Shown here: positions 12,010 to 26,192 of the stretch, piece by piece
Layout of the letters: every line of letters starts with the position of its first letter
Position numbering within the stretch: the first letter of the stretch is position 1
Source: Cardinalis cardinalis
Taxonomy: Eukaryota; Chordata; Aves; Passeriformes; Cardinalidae
Direction of reading: 5' to 3'
DNA length: 64,000 bases
NCBI GenBank assembly: GCA_014549065.1
Contig: JACDOX010000027.1
Location: 3,888,485-3,952,484, forward strand
Notes under the pieces: model-generated
The model's database searches: none
The model's input: the letters and a program-made list of their open reading frames with translations, nothing else
Told to the model about the DNA's origin: nothing
Program-made: the position numbers and the translations under genes

Positions 12010-15000
12010 TTACCTGCACAAGTTTTTCTGTGGCCTTTCTCTGACTCCTGGGGGCAAAAAAATGGAAATGCCTTATGCATTAAAGATAGTGATTATACCA
12101 AAGTCAACATATATATTCTCAGTAAAATCATTACCAGAGTGTACACATTCCTGGAGGGCATTATGAAATGTAGTTTAAAATGCACCTTGGACATCCAGCC
12201 CAAACATAAGAACCCTCCATGAACACTCTATGGTTTGCAGAAATGGAGTAGCTGCCTTTGCAGTGTGGCATGTCATAAAAAATTTTCTTTGAGAGTCTAT
12301 AATGACCTTAGGTAAAATACAATTTGAAGTGTATACTGTAATGAGCTTTTCAGGTATTCACAAAGTAAAAACTTGTGACTTGAAAGTCAATTAAAATTCT
12401 TACATATCTTCTTAGAATTGCATAAATACTGTTGGAATACCATAGTAGATTCCAAAATATCTTCAAAAACGTAGAAACCTCTNCAATTATCTTTGACTTG
12501 GTCTTTGCAGATGTCACGACAGGTCTGTTACAGAGGAACTGAGTCCAATTTTTTCCCTTAACAAGATAAAGTCTTCCCAAAACTGGGGAATACATCCCTT
12601 TTTCCACTGGGGCAACTTTTTGCAGAGCCAAGGCTCACCTCAAAAGGGAGGTTCCATTTTGATTCTGCTTTCTCTCTGACAGCATGCAGGTAGGAAGAGC
12701 TGGGGCGCAGCTGAGGGTGGAGGTGAGGCTCTCTTTGGTCATCCTGCTCTGGGTTCAGAGTGGCCCTGGTCAGCACTACACAAGAACATCCTGGCCTCTG
12801 ATGGATTTTACATTCTTTGTTTTATAGGGCACTAAGCCGAAGTCTTTCAAAATGGAAGTGCCCAGTGATGCTTGGGATGAATGAGCANCCCTGCCCTGAG
12901 GCATGGGCGCATTTTCCAGGATGACTGAGGNGTCACTGCAGATAACAACCGCTTGCGCTCTGTGGAGGCAGTGCTCTTCAACCAGGAGTAAGACAACTGT
13001 CAGAGCAAAACTGAAGATGATCTTGAACTGAGCAAAAGTTGATTTGGTTGCCAGGCTTAGAAGTAGGGTTTTTAGGTCACAAAAAGAGATCTTTTCAAGA
13101 AATCCCCTGTCAGAATTGTAAATAGTGAAACATCAGGTTGTCAGTGNTCAGGATATTCTTTGAGTGTGTGTAAATGACAAGAAGAATATCCCTGGTACTG
13201 AGTGCTTAAACAAAGATTAAAAGTCACAGGGATGTCAGACAATACCAACTGTGTTGCCCTCTGTGTGCCTGTACCTAATGGCTTATCTGGACGCTGTCCT
13301 CAGGAATCCTCACACTTCAGAAGATAAAATGATTTATTTTGTTCTCAGCAAAGCCTTAAATTGCTTCTCGTTCAAGTCTTTAATGCACAGAGCAAGGTTT
13401 GAAAACATCAATTTTCTTTAAGTTAGGAAACAGCNTTTCAACAGTGAAGGAAAATGTGTATTCTGGCTAAATAACATAATATTCNCCTGGAATCCTTCCG
13501 TGCAGATACAGTAGGAGACATGCAGCACCCAGCAAAACTATAATTTTGTCCCTACTCAATGTTTTGAGCCCAAACTGAACCTTCTGCTGTAAATGTAACA
13601 TTTACCATATAAAATATTCTGAGACCAAATTCTACATTTGTTCATTACAGCAAATAAAGTTGCAGAACTGTTTTATTCTTTGTTTTCTTTTTGCACTGTA
13701 TTTCACCATGTAAGTGTCCCAGAAATCCAGTGACAATTCACTGAGAGGATCCACCCAGAAAGACTTTGATCACTAAACATGACAAGAAAAATCATGGTTA
13801 CTTCAGTCTTCCCAGTGTCACACCCTGTACACGTCCATTACTGTAGACTTTTTTGTAAGAAATGTTTTTGGGAGCTTGAATAAGAAAAGGTTAGTTGGGT
13901 CCCAGCTCCACAATATGTCTAATTACATCTATGATTGTGGGCCTGCTGATTGAGATGGGATCAAAGTCATCAGCTTAAATCAAGCCTGTGCTTTGGAGCA
14001 AGACTCTGTGAGATCATCTCCTACCCATTANGCATCAAAAGCTTTAAGATTTAAACACATGGCTTTACAAAATGGCTGCAACATAATTTTCCAAGGTGAG
14101 TGTTAAGTAGAATGAGTTGGCAATATACCAAATTAATTTAGAAGACCACATAAACAGTAGTCTAGACAGAGCTGCAGAATTTTTTCTCNTGCTACACTCA
14201 TACATCTAGTGTTCTCNGTAGGAACTTTTTCTCTCTCCTNCTCAATCTATTTAATGAAAAATGTNCTTGAAATAGCATTAAGGCTTGCATTTCCCAATGC
14301 TTCCTACTCCTCTTCACAGCTTAGTGATAATGAAGAGGAAGTTTTGTTCTGGGCTGTTTCTCAGCTTCTAGAGCACCCACATAACAAACACGTGTGAAAA
14401 TGACTCAAAAAGTGATGAACAAAATCTCACTACATCTGCATCTTGCTCCTAATGACACACTTTTACTTATTTTTCAAGCTGCATCAACCACCTCAGTCCC
14501 AAGATCATNGCAGCCTTTGAAATATTCTAAGCAAGGGTGGGCTTTGCAGTATTCATGTTGTTCATTTAGCCACAAGTAGTTTTAAAATGTTTTTNTTTAA
14601 ATGTTTTTAGCTTATGACAAGATGCTAGCTGAGAAAAAACTATCAAATAAAGTATTTTAAGAAAAAAGATTTAATAAGCATCAAGCACAGGCCAAATCAG
14701 CAAGAAAAGGGAAACAGCCCAGTTTTCCCACTAAAGTGAACAAGTATTAACATTTTGGAGGATAAAGTGATGTGCGCACAACTGTGCAGCATTTGTGTGG
14801 GAGAGGTCACTAATAATCTCCAAGGCTTCATTGCAAAACATGTGTAAGAATCAAGTCTGGCCTCTGTTGTAAATCTCTCTTGACGGTTTGGACATTTTTA
14901 AGTCTTCTGGCATGAAAAATCATCTGTGCTTTGCTGATCAGCTGCTCACTTTGACTGCAAGCACAGGAACAATGAGTATTGTCCTTTGACTGCAGCACTT

Positions 15001-16280
15001 CTGTTTTCTGGGCCCAAAATAATAATGAATTTTGTTCACGTTCTGCCCTTGCAGGAGGTAAATGACCATCCAGGTACAGTCTCCATGTCCTCCAATTTTT
15101 CTAGCCTCTATATTCTCTTACCATTTTTCTGCCTCTTAATTTTTCACAGCTCAGTTTTATGAAATGTCTTACTGCTTCCTACATGTCTCATTTCTACATT
15201 TGCTTAGACTCTATATATCCCTCTTCTTACCCTCTCCATGTTGTTCTTTTGCTCTTCGCTTCTCANTTACCCATCTGGCACAGCACCTGGACCAATGGCT
15301 TCCCACAATTTGGCTAAACAAGCAAGGCAGAGTTTTCTCAGTGTTTTCTCTGTGTCAGTAGGCTAGGAAGGGAAAGTGCCCTTTTTAAACGGTAGCGAGG
15401 GCTGNACCAGATCTGGTCTTGTCCAATACACTACTAATAGATGCATTTCACCCAGAACTGATTGAAGATTGANATCTTCCTTCCTTCCTTGATGTGAATA
15501 ATACTAAGACTATTAAAATTTTTGTTTTGTGACCTGGAAATTCAGATAAGCCACCAACTTACAGGGGTTTCTAAAGAAAAAATGCCTTCCTGACCATGTG
15601 ACTGCTGAGAATTCTTGATAAAAGAGCAATGTCATGCTGAACATACTGAAGTTGTGAGAGTGGTGGTGGTTGGAAAGGGGAGCTTGGGTGGATTGCTGTC
15701 CTCATAACAGGCAGCTTAAAAGCTCCTGGGTACTTGTGTGGTAGANGCTGAAATTTTACATCTCTAAATGGACTCTTCTAAAGTCCATCCACCCTGACAT
15801 GTTTTGAATACATTTTAGGCTCTACCAAAATTCTATTCTTTGATGGAAATCTGGAAAGGTATTTTCATGCAAGTTAGGTAACTCAGGAGACTTCAACAAA
15901 GTCCACTTCTGTTGTCTTCTGCAGATTTTCATGCCTCTCCAAAGACCCTGAAGGGAAACCAGGTAGGCTNCATTCCTAGGCCAGGTGCCTGACCTTGGTG
16001 GCCCACTGCCAGGGACAGCTTTTCCCTTATTTTCTCTGAGAAGTCAACAGCTTGGGAGCAGTGCATGAGGAAGCAAACTAAACAGCAAGAGGGCAACANG
16101 TCAATATATTTAAACAGCAAAGAGAAAAAGCATGGATTTTTCTGTAGCTCAAGTGCTGGAGAAATCTTAGGCAGTGAAAAGAAGCTAGACGAGGCATTTT
16201 CAGCTTTCTAATAGTTTCAGTAACATGAATGCTGTTAAGATGTGTTCTAATATCTAGGTCCATTTAAGAGATTAACATAT
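12010..16280. other. Unique non-coding DNA, no gene seen
   Basis: I found no supported gene or repeat. A splice-acceptor-like 'TTTGTTTTATAG' occurs near 12820 and a donor-like 'CAGGTAGGA' near 12688, but neither bounds a convincing open exon. The stretch at 15120-15270 is pyrimidine-rich. Confidence 0.5.
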
Positions 16281-16313
16281 GAACATAACCTAAAGGATGT
16301 GAACATAACCTAA
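16281..16313 (+). repeat. 20-bp imperfect tandem duplication
   Basis: 'GAACATAACCTAAAGGATGT' is followed at once by 'GAACATAACCTAAGGTGATG', so a 13-base core repeats with a 20-base period. It lies directly upstream of the octamer pair at 16321. Confidence 0.8.
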
Positions 16314-16320
16314 GGTGATG

Positions 16321-16336
16321 ATGCAAATATGCAAAT
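16321..16336 (+). promoter_or_regulatory. Two abutting POU octamer motifs
   Basis: The sequence reads ATGCAAAT immediately followed by another ATGCAAAT, in the same orientation with no spacer. ATGCAAAT is the established octamer site for POU-domain factors (Oct1/Oct2/Oct4 class). A perfect head-to-tail pair could allow paired binding. No TATA box or gene start is visible nearby, so if it is active a distal enhancer role is more likely. Chance or low-level duplication is also possible. Confidence 0.35.
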
Positions 16337-19300
16337 GGTTGCTGGCTGCCTCCAAGGTTTAGGATCTGTGGAAGTCTGAACTTCCAACAAGGGGCTCAGT
16401 TTAAGGTTCTGGCACTGTGCGTGGCTATGTATTGGCTTGGAAACATGTATAGTATTATTGTCAGATTTATCTGCAAAACCATGGATAGCATGAGCAGTCT
16501 TATCTGAGAAAATTCAGTGTAGGGGTCACCTTATACCCACAAAGTTATTAGCTAAAATATTAGATGATTTGAAAGAATAAGGTCATACAGAGCTCCTGGG
16601 AGCTGACTAACCTTTAACTTGTCATGAAGAATAACTCTTCTTTATTTAGTTGTTCTTTCTTAGATTATCCTACCTTTAAACCCACTGCCTTCTCAGTTTT
16701 GTTATCCCAGTGCAAAAAAATAGATGTGGTTACTGATATNAAGCCAATGTGTTATTTTTGTTTGGATTTTTTTGTGCATTTCATAATGTTTTTTTGTGAA
16801 GAGGTTTATGTTCCAGAATTAGAAGCGTCAAAAGGAAGAGGAAATTTCACCTGGACAGCAGCATCCAAAAACACACCAAAAAATATTGGGGAGAAAAAGG
16901 TTGCACTGGCAATTGGAAAANACCAAATTTGTAGCTAATCTACATGAGCCTGAGGTTACTTGAGCACTAGAGATAATAGAATTGAAGGTTTCCACGAGAG
17001 GAGGATCTATTACTTTTTGTAGATGAGTTTGAATAAACAGCTATTTAACTTTGCTAATGCTAGAGACTGTGTAGTCTCTATTCCTGCAAAACCAAAACCT
17101 TTTGGTAGGATTTTTTGGCTGACTTGTCAAAAANCCACTTATTAAAAAAATTAAGAGTTTTTCCTTGATTTTGAAAGCAAGTTTATGTTAAACATTAAGT
17201 ATTGTCAAAAATGCAGAGTTTGAGTTTCACAACTAAAGACATCAGAAGCACAGAAGAAAAAAGAGTGGATGCATGGAGGCCATCCTTTCCAGAAGGAGGG
17301 GCAGATGTGGACCACNGATTCTTCCAAGGATAGAACAAATAATGCATGTGGTGTTCTACTGGATTCTTCTAAGGGAGATTGAAAATAGTATATTGTTTGA
17401 CAAAATGCTAAAGGAAATATAGAACTGCAATATGTGGTGTTTGGATATTTCTCTAGAACTGAAGTTTCCAACTTAATTTCTTACAGAATTGATTGCAAAT
17501 ATAGGACAGAATAACAACTTCTATCATGCAAGCTAGAACTTTAAACTCTAAGAAACTGTTTGAACCTGGAGACACTGAAGATTTTAAAATCTTTTACTGA
17601 ATACAGTGGCTTCAATAACAGCCAAGAAAAACATGACTTTCCTTGTAAAAGGTAAATGGAAATAAAAATAGGGATATCTTTGCTTTGGAAACCTTTAAAA
17701 CTGACTTGAATGTTGATGTGCATCTTAATTTGTCAAACATGTCCAAAACCAATAAAACAAATATTTCCTTAAATAAAAAAGAAAAAGAGGTTAAAATTAA
17801 CAATATATAATATCCTTGATAAAGTATATTGGACAGCTAAACATAATGCAGAAAGTGTCGTAGAGTAGATTTTAAAAAAATAATTTTGACCAAGTAAAAG
17901 TTTTTGAGATTTGTTCAAAGTGTTCTGCTCTACTTTACACTTTCCTCTATTATTTTCAACAGGATAGAACATAGCTGTCATGCAACACAAAGGAAGAGGG
18001 TTAATAACAGCAATTATACAGAATGTTTGAAATAGCAGCATAGGGAATGTTCATCTCATTGTTTCCAAAGTGTACTGTATGTGCCTTACTTGTGGTAGAG
18101 CTCAGATCTACCCTCTGAAATAGACAGGAAGCAGGACAAAGCTTTGTGAGGAATCAGCCAAAGTGTGTGAAGGAAGTAGGACTTCCAACTATCTTCAAAA
18201 CCATACATTCCTATGAGTCCTTTTTGTCTGCTTACACAACAAAGATGCTGAAAGGACAGGATCTTATTCATCCAGTTCCTGGAAAGTAGGAAGAGCAGTA
18301 GAACAGAGTAGAGCAGTGGGAAGCATTATTGTATGTTCTTAGAAGTGTTGCTGAAATCAGAGTACAGTCTGGTTCAGAGCAGACATTTCCTGTCATTCAA
18401 CTGGACAAACTGCCTTCACAAGCTCTTCTCATTAGATGTTTCTTTGCTGGCATACAGAAAAGTAGTTTCTGCATTTCTGATTTAATTTTTAAAATTTAAT
18501 TCACTGTCCAACTCAGGCACTCTAGATCTCTTTGCTCTGACATGAAAAACAGCAAAATCACTTGGTGCCCCATAAACTCTGATGCCGTTATGGATCTGCT
18601 GTGTCCAACNTATTTCCTCAGAGTTCAAGCTGTATTTCAACTGGTTGGCAAACTCTGNGTCCGAAACCATTTAGGCACATAAATAGCAATAATTATATTA
18701 ATGTTACTGTACTGTGGATCCAATTCTTGAGTGTTGTAGATCAGCAAAGCTCTAGTGCTGACAAATCAGGGAAATTATGCTGATTTATTCCTTAAGCATT
18801 AAGTTGTATTTAAAANGATGACAAACTCTGACACATATTAGCCATTTCCCTGTGGTATATACCATGGAGTACTCTCTTGATGCAGTGATGATTTTTGAGC
18901 TATATCATTGCTCATCCTTCAGTGGATTTTACCCATAACAAAAGGGAATTAATTTTATTCAGAATATTCTCTACATTAGCAGTCCTACCATATTCATCAC
19001 GAAATATCGCCTGTGCAAGAACNCTACAGGAAAATGGAATTATCATTGATACTTTTGCTAAGCCTACAACAATATTTGAGAAACTGACATAGGCTAATGG
19101 AATCTCCTTGGCCAAAACACCAGAAATGAGTCAACACCTTAATATCCTTGAAGAATTCCACTGGGAAAACATTATGGATTAGTTTGTCTCCATATGTCTC
19201 TCGTGTAGATAATCCAGTTTGATTTTTTAGGAAGATTGTTTTATTTTTCATATGCAAGCTACAGGTGTTGGAACCCATCATCTGTCCTCTTTGGTAAGGA

Positions 19301-22300
19301 ACTGTTTCTTATATTTAGACATGGTCAAACATTCCCTCTGAAAACAGGGACGTAGAAGTGGATCTGGATCACCTCAGGCTGTATGTTTGAGTGTCCCTTG
19401 TCCCANGGCTTGCATTGCCATTTGCCAACATGAGCTGCCTTTAGGAATGGGTTTCCCAGCACCTGGCATGCAGATCTGGAATTACCACACAAGGGCCACT
19501 TGGGAGGCATCCAGGCGTCTGGAGATGGGAGCCAGAGGGATTGCAGGGACAGTTGCACCACACTGCAACTTCTGGCTAGGATGTACCCAAGTTTCTTTTC
19601 CATNGAAATGAGGGTGCAGGAAGGTAGGGCTGCTTGTCACTCAGATCTCTGCCATTCAGCTGGGGCTGACATTTGCACTGATGAGGCTGCAGCAATGGCA
19701 GCACAGCCCGTGAGACTGGAGGGCCAACTTTATAGGGTTAATTTGCAGATAGGGATGTGAAATCCCTGCTTTTGACAGAATAGCCTGCCCTTACACTCAG
19801 TAGAAGAGAAGGCATCTCCAGAGAGTGAGACATCTGACCTATTTCTCATGCACCCTCTTGGCACCCAGTTAGAGGATAGTTCTGTCAGTCAGCGAGTAAA
19901 AAAAAAGGCTGAACATTTGAGACAGTGAAGATTTCCCACAAGGAGGTCTCTGTCTGAAGCACCCACTTTGGCTTCAGCCTAAGGGTGCTGCAGAGCTACT
20001 GTGGGTGGCCAAACCTTTTTAGGTGGAAGCAACAACGTGGAGACCTAGGCNCTCCTTGCTGAGGGCAAGTTTCTTTCCTTTACTCCCAGCCTGCTTCCTC
20101 CAAACCAAGATCAATGTATGGAAGGGAAAACATTGGGACAGAGCAACATCTCCAACTCAAACTACTGTGTTTTTTAAAGAATTCAGGTGATAACAAAAGT
20201 ACTCTTGGCAGATTNTATTATTGTGCTAGATTGGCTTATGGTTTGATTTTTTTTGTAGGGCTGTCTGGTTGTTTTTTTAATAGGATACAATTTTATTAGC
20301 ATTGAGCACCTTAAATGTAATCTACAAGGCACAAAATAAATAGTAAAACTGACTGGTTGTAAAATTAAGTTAGTTTGAATGTTCTTCAGCAGCATGTAAA
20401 ATTTTTGTTACTAGAGAACTCAACATCAATACAGAGGCAAATAATCATTTAATAGGCATTTCAGCATTTAAGAATCCATAGGCTAGTTCCATCTTTGGTA
20501 GGATCAGTAAAATCACTTGTACTGCATATGGCTTCCTCCAAGCAGNAATTCACATGAAGCACTCAGAAATGGGGAAGTTCTCCAGTGTGTCTGGTTTTAA
20601 ATGTTCCTATTCCTCCTGCCTGCCCAGGCAAAGAAGTAGGAAAATAGAGAAAGGTAATTGAACAGTAAGAGTAATGACTCTGTAATTTAGAGTAGTTAAA
20701 AGGTAGTGGAAAGGATGGCAATAAAAGCAAATATTGATTGCATACACATCTGTAGANTTGTAAGGAAAAACAGAGCTGTGGTAGAATGTGAAATGATGCT
20801 GCTGTTATCCTGGGGTCTCCAGTGAGGCATGGGATGAAATCCTACCTGGAGCTGAGTGAGGTTCCTCTGCCTTAATGAGTATTCTTCTTTGGTACAGAAA
20901 AATACTATGCAAAGAAAATATAATTATATTATCCTATGGTCTTCCCCTGATGTCTCTAATTATGCTATTTTCATCATCAATTACCTGATAGCTGGTACGG
21001 AAATGTAAGTCTATCCCTTACAAAAAAGGGCAAGTAAAAGCCTGTTACCAGTAAAAGCTGTCTCTTTAAAGGACATTGAGCATTACAGCTCTGAGATTTC
21101 NCTTGGCAACTGTTGAGGCAGGCTACCTGATGCTATCCACACTCCTGGATGAGGGTTATGAGATGCCTGTGTGGTACACAGGAGCCATGCAGGGAGGACA
21201 TCTAAGCTGGTNAGAGGTTCTATGGCATTAATGTCACTGTTACCTCTCAGGATCAGATGTGCTAATGCTCCTGTTGGAAAGAGGTGTGTGTCTCTTTCAT
21301 TTTTTTTAAAGTTGAATTGACAGCTTCACAAAGCACAAGAGTGAATTTCAAAATATNATTATTTAAAGTGCTGAAATTCCCAGCTGAACCCCCACCAAAC
21401 CAGATGTCTTGCATGGTGGCCCTAAAGGACTTTCTTTCCTTTCCCTCTCCTCCCNAGCCCAGAAACAAGGGATGGTCATTGTGAGCACACACGGGAGAGC
21501 CAACAGCACCCACCAAATACAGCCTCATGTTTGAAGCAGGTTCAGATAATTTCAGATGGAGAGNGGAAGTGAACCCAAGACCAGCACAGCCTCAGAAGGT
21601 GTGTGGACCAAGAGATGATCAGATACATTAGCAGGAAGTGAGAAAGAGAAGTCTGGCTTCTGCTAGAGCAAAGGAGCGGCTGCACTCTTCATAGCTGCAC
21701 TCTGAAGACACCAAGTGATTTAAGTCCAGGTGGAAGGTGGAATATGTGTAGGAGTATGTGTGTGTCCTTACCAGAGACACAATTGTGTAGCTTCTTAGCA
21801 CTGTCTTGAGGAGCATTCTGCTCATGCCCAAAAAGAGATGTCTAAATGTCACATGACCTTTAAAAATGAGAATGTCTAGGCAATAACTAAGAAAATGGGA
21901 GCTTAATTAGCACTCAGATTAGACATATACCATTTTCTTATGTCATTTTGTGCCTCTGGTGTACTAAATTTAATGACAGTTNGCATTTCTCCATTTTAAA
22001 GTTATTTTCTGAATTATGTATGTATGCACATATATTTATATATATACACACACACACACATTTCTTGGCACACTGAAAGTTTCATCCTCCCATTTAAAAT
22101 TTTCCCTCAAGTCTCCCTGCTTCTGGGTAGCCAAGATCTAGCAACTGTGACCCATGAAATCTTATCCCTTTCTCTGCATCTTCAGTTTCTCTGTTTAAGA
22201 TATGCACATGCAGATGCAAAGACAGCTGTTATTTTGTTCCCAAAACATTGGAGACTGTTGTGGAAAAATACTGCACAGATTTCTCTCATTGCTCCTGTCA

Positions 22301-25300
22301 TGCTGTTCTCTGCTTGATTTTTTTGTGCCTTAATCTTCCCTGTCCTACAACTTAAAATTAGAAATATTGGGATTTTCTCATTACATATGAGAAAACTTAA
22401 AATTCCCACTACTGCTTAAGAGATTCCTTTTTATGGACTACATACATTTTTAGCAGAGTGTAACATACTGATGCCACAAGTTATTTAGTTAAAACATTGA
22501 ATGTAGGGAAAACAATGTAGGTTCAGTTCTACTGCATCAAACTCTAGGATCTGAGGCACGTTTCTCCTAATCTCTCTGTAGACAGAGAATATGGAAGATA
22601 TGTTCCCAGAGTGATGGATTTCCTCCTAAAGACCAAATTACTCTTGGAGATGCCTACAATTCATCATGGACAGCCTCAAAGTGTGGGATGTATCACCCTC
22701 AGTTAAGTGTCTTGCATTAGAGGGACAAACTTGGATTTCAGGTGCCCCTGCTACTTGCTGGTCCAGACAGCATCCCATGCGACGGAGGTATCTCACTAAA
22801 ACAGATGATCAGTGGCTTGCTTGCAGACCTAGGACATTTGCCCATTTTTCTGGTAGTTATGCCACTGTAAACATAACAATAAATGGAAATAAACAAACAA
22901 ATGCAGGAACACAGCCGACTTTCTCCCTGTTGGACAGNCAGCCAAATTTTGTTCTAACTGGTGTTAATACAAATAACGCATTTCTATTCCCAGAAATTGC
23001 TCTCGATTCAGCTTGATGTAATTATAAAAGGATCTGTACTGTTCTCCAGAGTCTCTTCAGACTCAGAGATTTCTAAGAAATCAAGAGTTGCCATTATCAT
23101 TTTTATATAATTTTCAGCATGATCTGCTATATCAATCTAATGAAACACTACACCAGTGTAGTAGTGAGTAACAACTCAACAAAATTATTTCTTACATAGC
23201 ACTACAAATGACTGATTACTCTTATTTTTGGGATTTAAAATTATAAAAAAGACGTGTCTAAAATTTTGCAAGGAAATCAAATAGAAACTGACAAGTATAA
23301 TTATTTTATATTCTTGAAAGGAATACAAAATCTCCAAAGTGCAGAGTTCTATATACAGAACAGAGGACTTAAAAAGAAAATAATGAAGAAATCTGCTTTT
23401 TAACCTAGCATCAGCTGATGTCCTGCAATTATCCTCTACTCATTGGAGTCTGTGAATTTGCAGCCTCCTTATAGATAGTTCTGTTGTTGTAGAATTTGCA
23501 TTCTTATTTTAGCATTACTTAAAGAAAAAANCTCCTGGTATTTTGGGTACACACCAAGGTCCTAAGCTAGGAGCAAACNGCATCCCCTAACACAGGTGTG
23601 CTCAGTGTCTGGGGCAGCAGCCACACGCAGCTTGTGCCAGAATCTCTCCTTAGAGATGGTTGCCTCCATTTCATTTTTGACAGTTAAATTCAGCAGACAT
23701 CTCAGATTTGAGCCCCCCTGAGCTTTGGGTCTCCCGATGTACAGCAATTCCAATACAAAATAACTGTTCATTTCAGTTTTGCTCTTCAGTAGGGAGAGTT
23801 AAAAACAAGCATAGGAAGGCTTTTGATAGCTTTAAAATACTTATTTTATTCATAGCAAGAGAGGCCAATGAAGAGCNTGGTGACAGCCTGGAACACCATG
23901 TGGCGTTCCTTGTTTTTCTTGCTAGAGTAGGTGAAGACAGAGATTAGGCTGGGCTGTGACACTTTCTCGTGAGNGCTGCAGCAGTAGTTCCTGCGCTCCA
24001 TCACTATTTGTTTATTTTAGCACCTANAAAAAGACCAGAACAGACTGCAAGAATGTTTCTTTTACAACAAGAAAGGGAAGATGTAGCACAACTGCAACCT
24101 TCTGCTAATTTATGTTTATATAGTCATGTACTGTATTTCATATACAAGAAGGGGGAAAAGACTTTTTTGAAGGTAAACTTTTGTTTAGTAATTTCAACAC
24201 AAAAGAGGAGATACTTCAGGGTGTCCAGGACACTCATAGGGATCTGGCACATATTACAAGTGCCACTGGAGAGCTGTGCCATTCTGCAGGAACAGTAAGA
24301 TAACCTGTCCTTTCCTGGTCACCCTCATCCAGCAATTCCTTCTTCAGTGAAAATCAAAACCAGATTGTTCTGTCTGAATTCTGTGTCCTGCAAGAGGCCT
24401 TTCTGAGAAAAGAGTCCAAAATGTGGCAGCACTGAGGGCTGGGGAGCAGCCATTCAAGGGTATCCTTAGCAAGATTGGCTGCAATTCAGCTCTTGAGAAA
24501 TAGTATAAATGCTGTGTCAGTGACACTTAGGTGTCATTCAGACCTTTTCATACCTTGCTTAGTATGTTGCAGGGCTGGAGGATGGTTCAGTTACACAGTG
24601 CTCTGTCAGATACTTGCTCACACAGTAATGNTGAACTCATATTGAGCTCCCAAAGTCTTTGCATTTCCCACTGCAAAGACTAGCCACCTATCAAGAGCAC
24701 TAATTAGAGGTGAAATATGGCTTATATCAATCATTTATTTTTCTATAACACCCCTAGGCACAAACTTCCTAATGCCGTTTTCTCTCATCAAAATCCAATC
24801 AACTAAAAGTATTTTTTATTAAGTGGTGCATGAAATAAATTTTAAATTTTTAGAACAAAAGGATTTGAAGGCTATNGTCTGTTTGAAATATTTGCCAGCA
24901 GTGTATCTGGAGAAAGAAAAGGTATGTGTATTTTCAACTCACAGTAAGAATATTAGGAAAATAGCCTCCAGAAAGGATGGCTGGTGTTTCACAGCCTCAG
25001 TACCTGCTGCTCAATCCCACCATGCATCCTTCACATTGATGTTTGCAGCTTTGGAAGAAGAAAGTGAATACAAAAGACCAAAGCAGAGACCAGGAGGAGA
25101 AGCACTTTAAAAAAGTGAGAACAAGAAAACAAGCTAAAATGAGTCTTTGCTGATGCCAGGTGCAGGGACAAAGTAATTGTTTCAGAAAATGCTCCTGTCA
25201 TAAAAACTCTTTGCCACAAAGGAAAAGAGAGTGGGGAGGAGCTCCAGCACTGGCTGGAGTATTTGCATTCTTACTTGTGAAATAGTCTCATATGAACAAT

Positions 25301-26168
25301 CTTCATTTAAACTGAAATCCTACTTGGAAACGTGCAATACATTGCTGTCAGAGGGTATTGGAAGCTGTTGTAGGACTTGGTTTGCCATTGCTGACACACC
25401 ATCTTAGTGCCTCAAAGAGGTTTGNTGTCACTTGTGTGGTCACAGAGTGAAGAGGACAGACACACTGAGACACATTTCCTATGCCTTCCCCCAAACCTAT
25501 CCCCATAAATGCCAGTGTTTCCTTGAATCCCATTTGAAGCACTGATTGGAATCTAAAAAGATTTAAATTTTTTTAAAGAGATCTAAATAATTTTTCTGTG
25601 AAAATGAGGATTTTCATGCTCCTGCTTGTGGGATCAAAGCCACTCTTGTTCTGGACTGGGTGAATTTGCTTTTCCTTCATGGAGGTTACTTTTTAGAATA
25701 TTATGGGTTCCTGACTGGCTTAACTACCATGTGGTGATGTTGATGGAGAAGAGAGATCACTTGGAGCTCAAGTTTTTGGGATGGCTCTCAATAAACAGCA
25801 GATAAGGCTGGTGCTGGCTCGCTCAGGAAGGAGAACACAGCTGGGCCCAAATGTCTGTCTGTGAAGCCATGTGCGCCAGGCAGCCTGACAAACAAGGCCC
25901 ATTATTAAAACCAGAAAAATGCCTGGAGACAAGGCCTGTCCTGCTCACTGGGCATCATGTCTAACTAGCTGTACTTCCAGAGAAACCCCCCTAAGGATGA
26001 ACAACTTCCCAGAGGTGGGTACCCCTCTCTCAGATGTGTTGTTGGGCATCTGGTACTTCAGCAGGAGCAGATGGTTAAATGACACTCTGAACCTGCTCTC
26101 ACTCCAGATTATGAGCATGGAGAAAAAGAAAGGAGGAGAGTCAATTTTGCTTTTGTTAGAGCCTTGTC
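16337..26168. other. Unique non-coding DNA, no gene seen
   Basis: I found no supported gene, RNA or long repeat across this stretch. It holds scattered ambiguous bases, a small TA/CA tract at 22031-22060 and many short frames without family resemblance. The 116-codon frame at 22666-23016 contains an ambiguous base and no recognisable domain. Confidence 0.5.
22031..22060. repeat. Short (TA)n(CA)n tract
   Basis: An AT-alternating stretch ('TATATTTATATATA') runs into about eight CA units ending at 22060. This is a short dinucleotide microsatellite. Confidence 0.85.
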
Positions 26169-26192
26169 TTTTTTTTTTTTTTTTTTTTTTTT
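26169..26192. repeat. T24 homopolymer
   Basis: Twenty-four consecutive T. No LINE or SINE body sequence is evident on either side, so I do not assign it as a retrotransposon tail. Length at such tracts is error-prone in draft assemblies. Confidence 0.9.

Noticed and set aside
12680..12900. Possible exon between splice-like signals
   Set aside because: The donor-like 'CAGGTAGGA' and acceptor-like 'TTTTATAG' do not enclose an open, family-like coding segment, and flanking frames are closed.
16316..16380. Possible C/D-box snoRNA (TGATGA ... CTGA)
   Set aside because: The box-like words are present, but there is no terminal stem bringing them together and no box C'/D' pair in order.
26169..26192. 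T24 as a reverse-strand retrotransposon poly(A) tail
   Set aside because: No SINE or LINE body or target-site duplication was recognised on either side.
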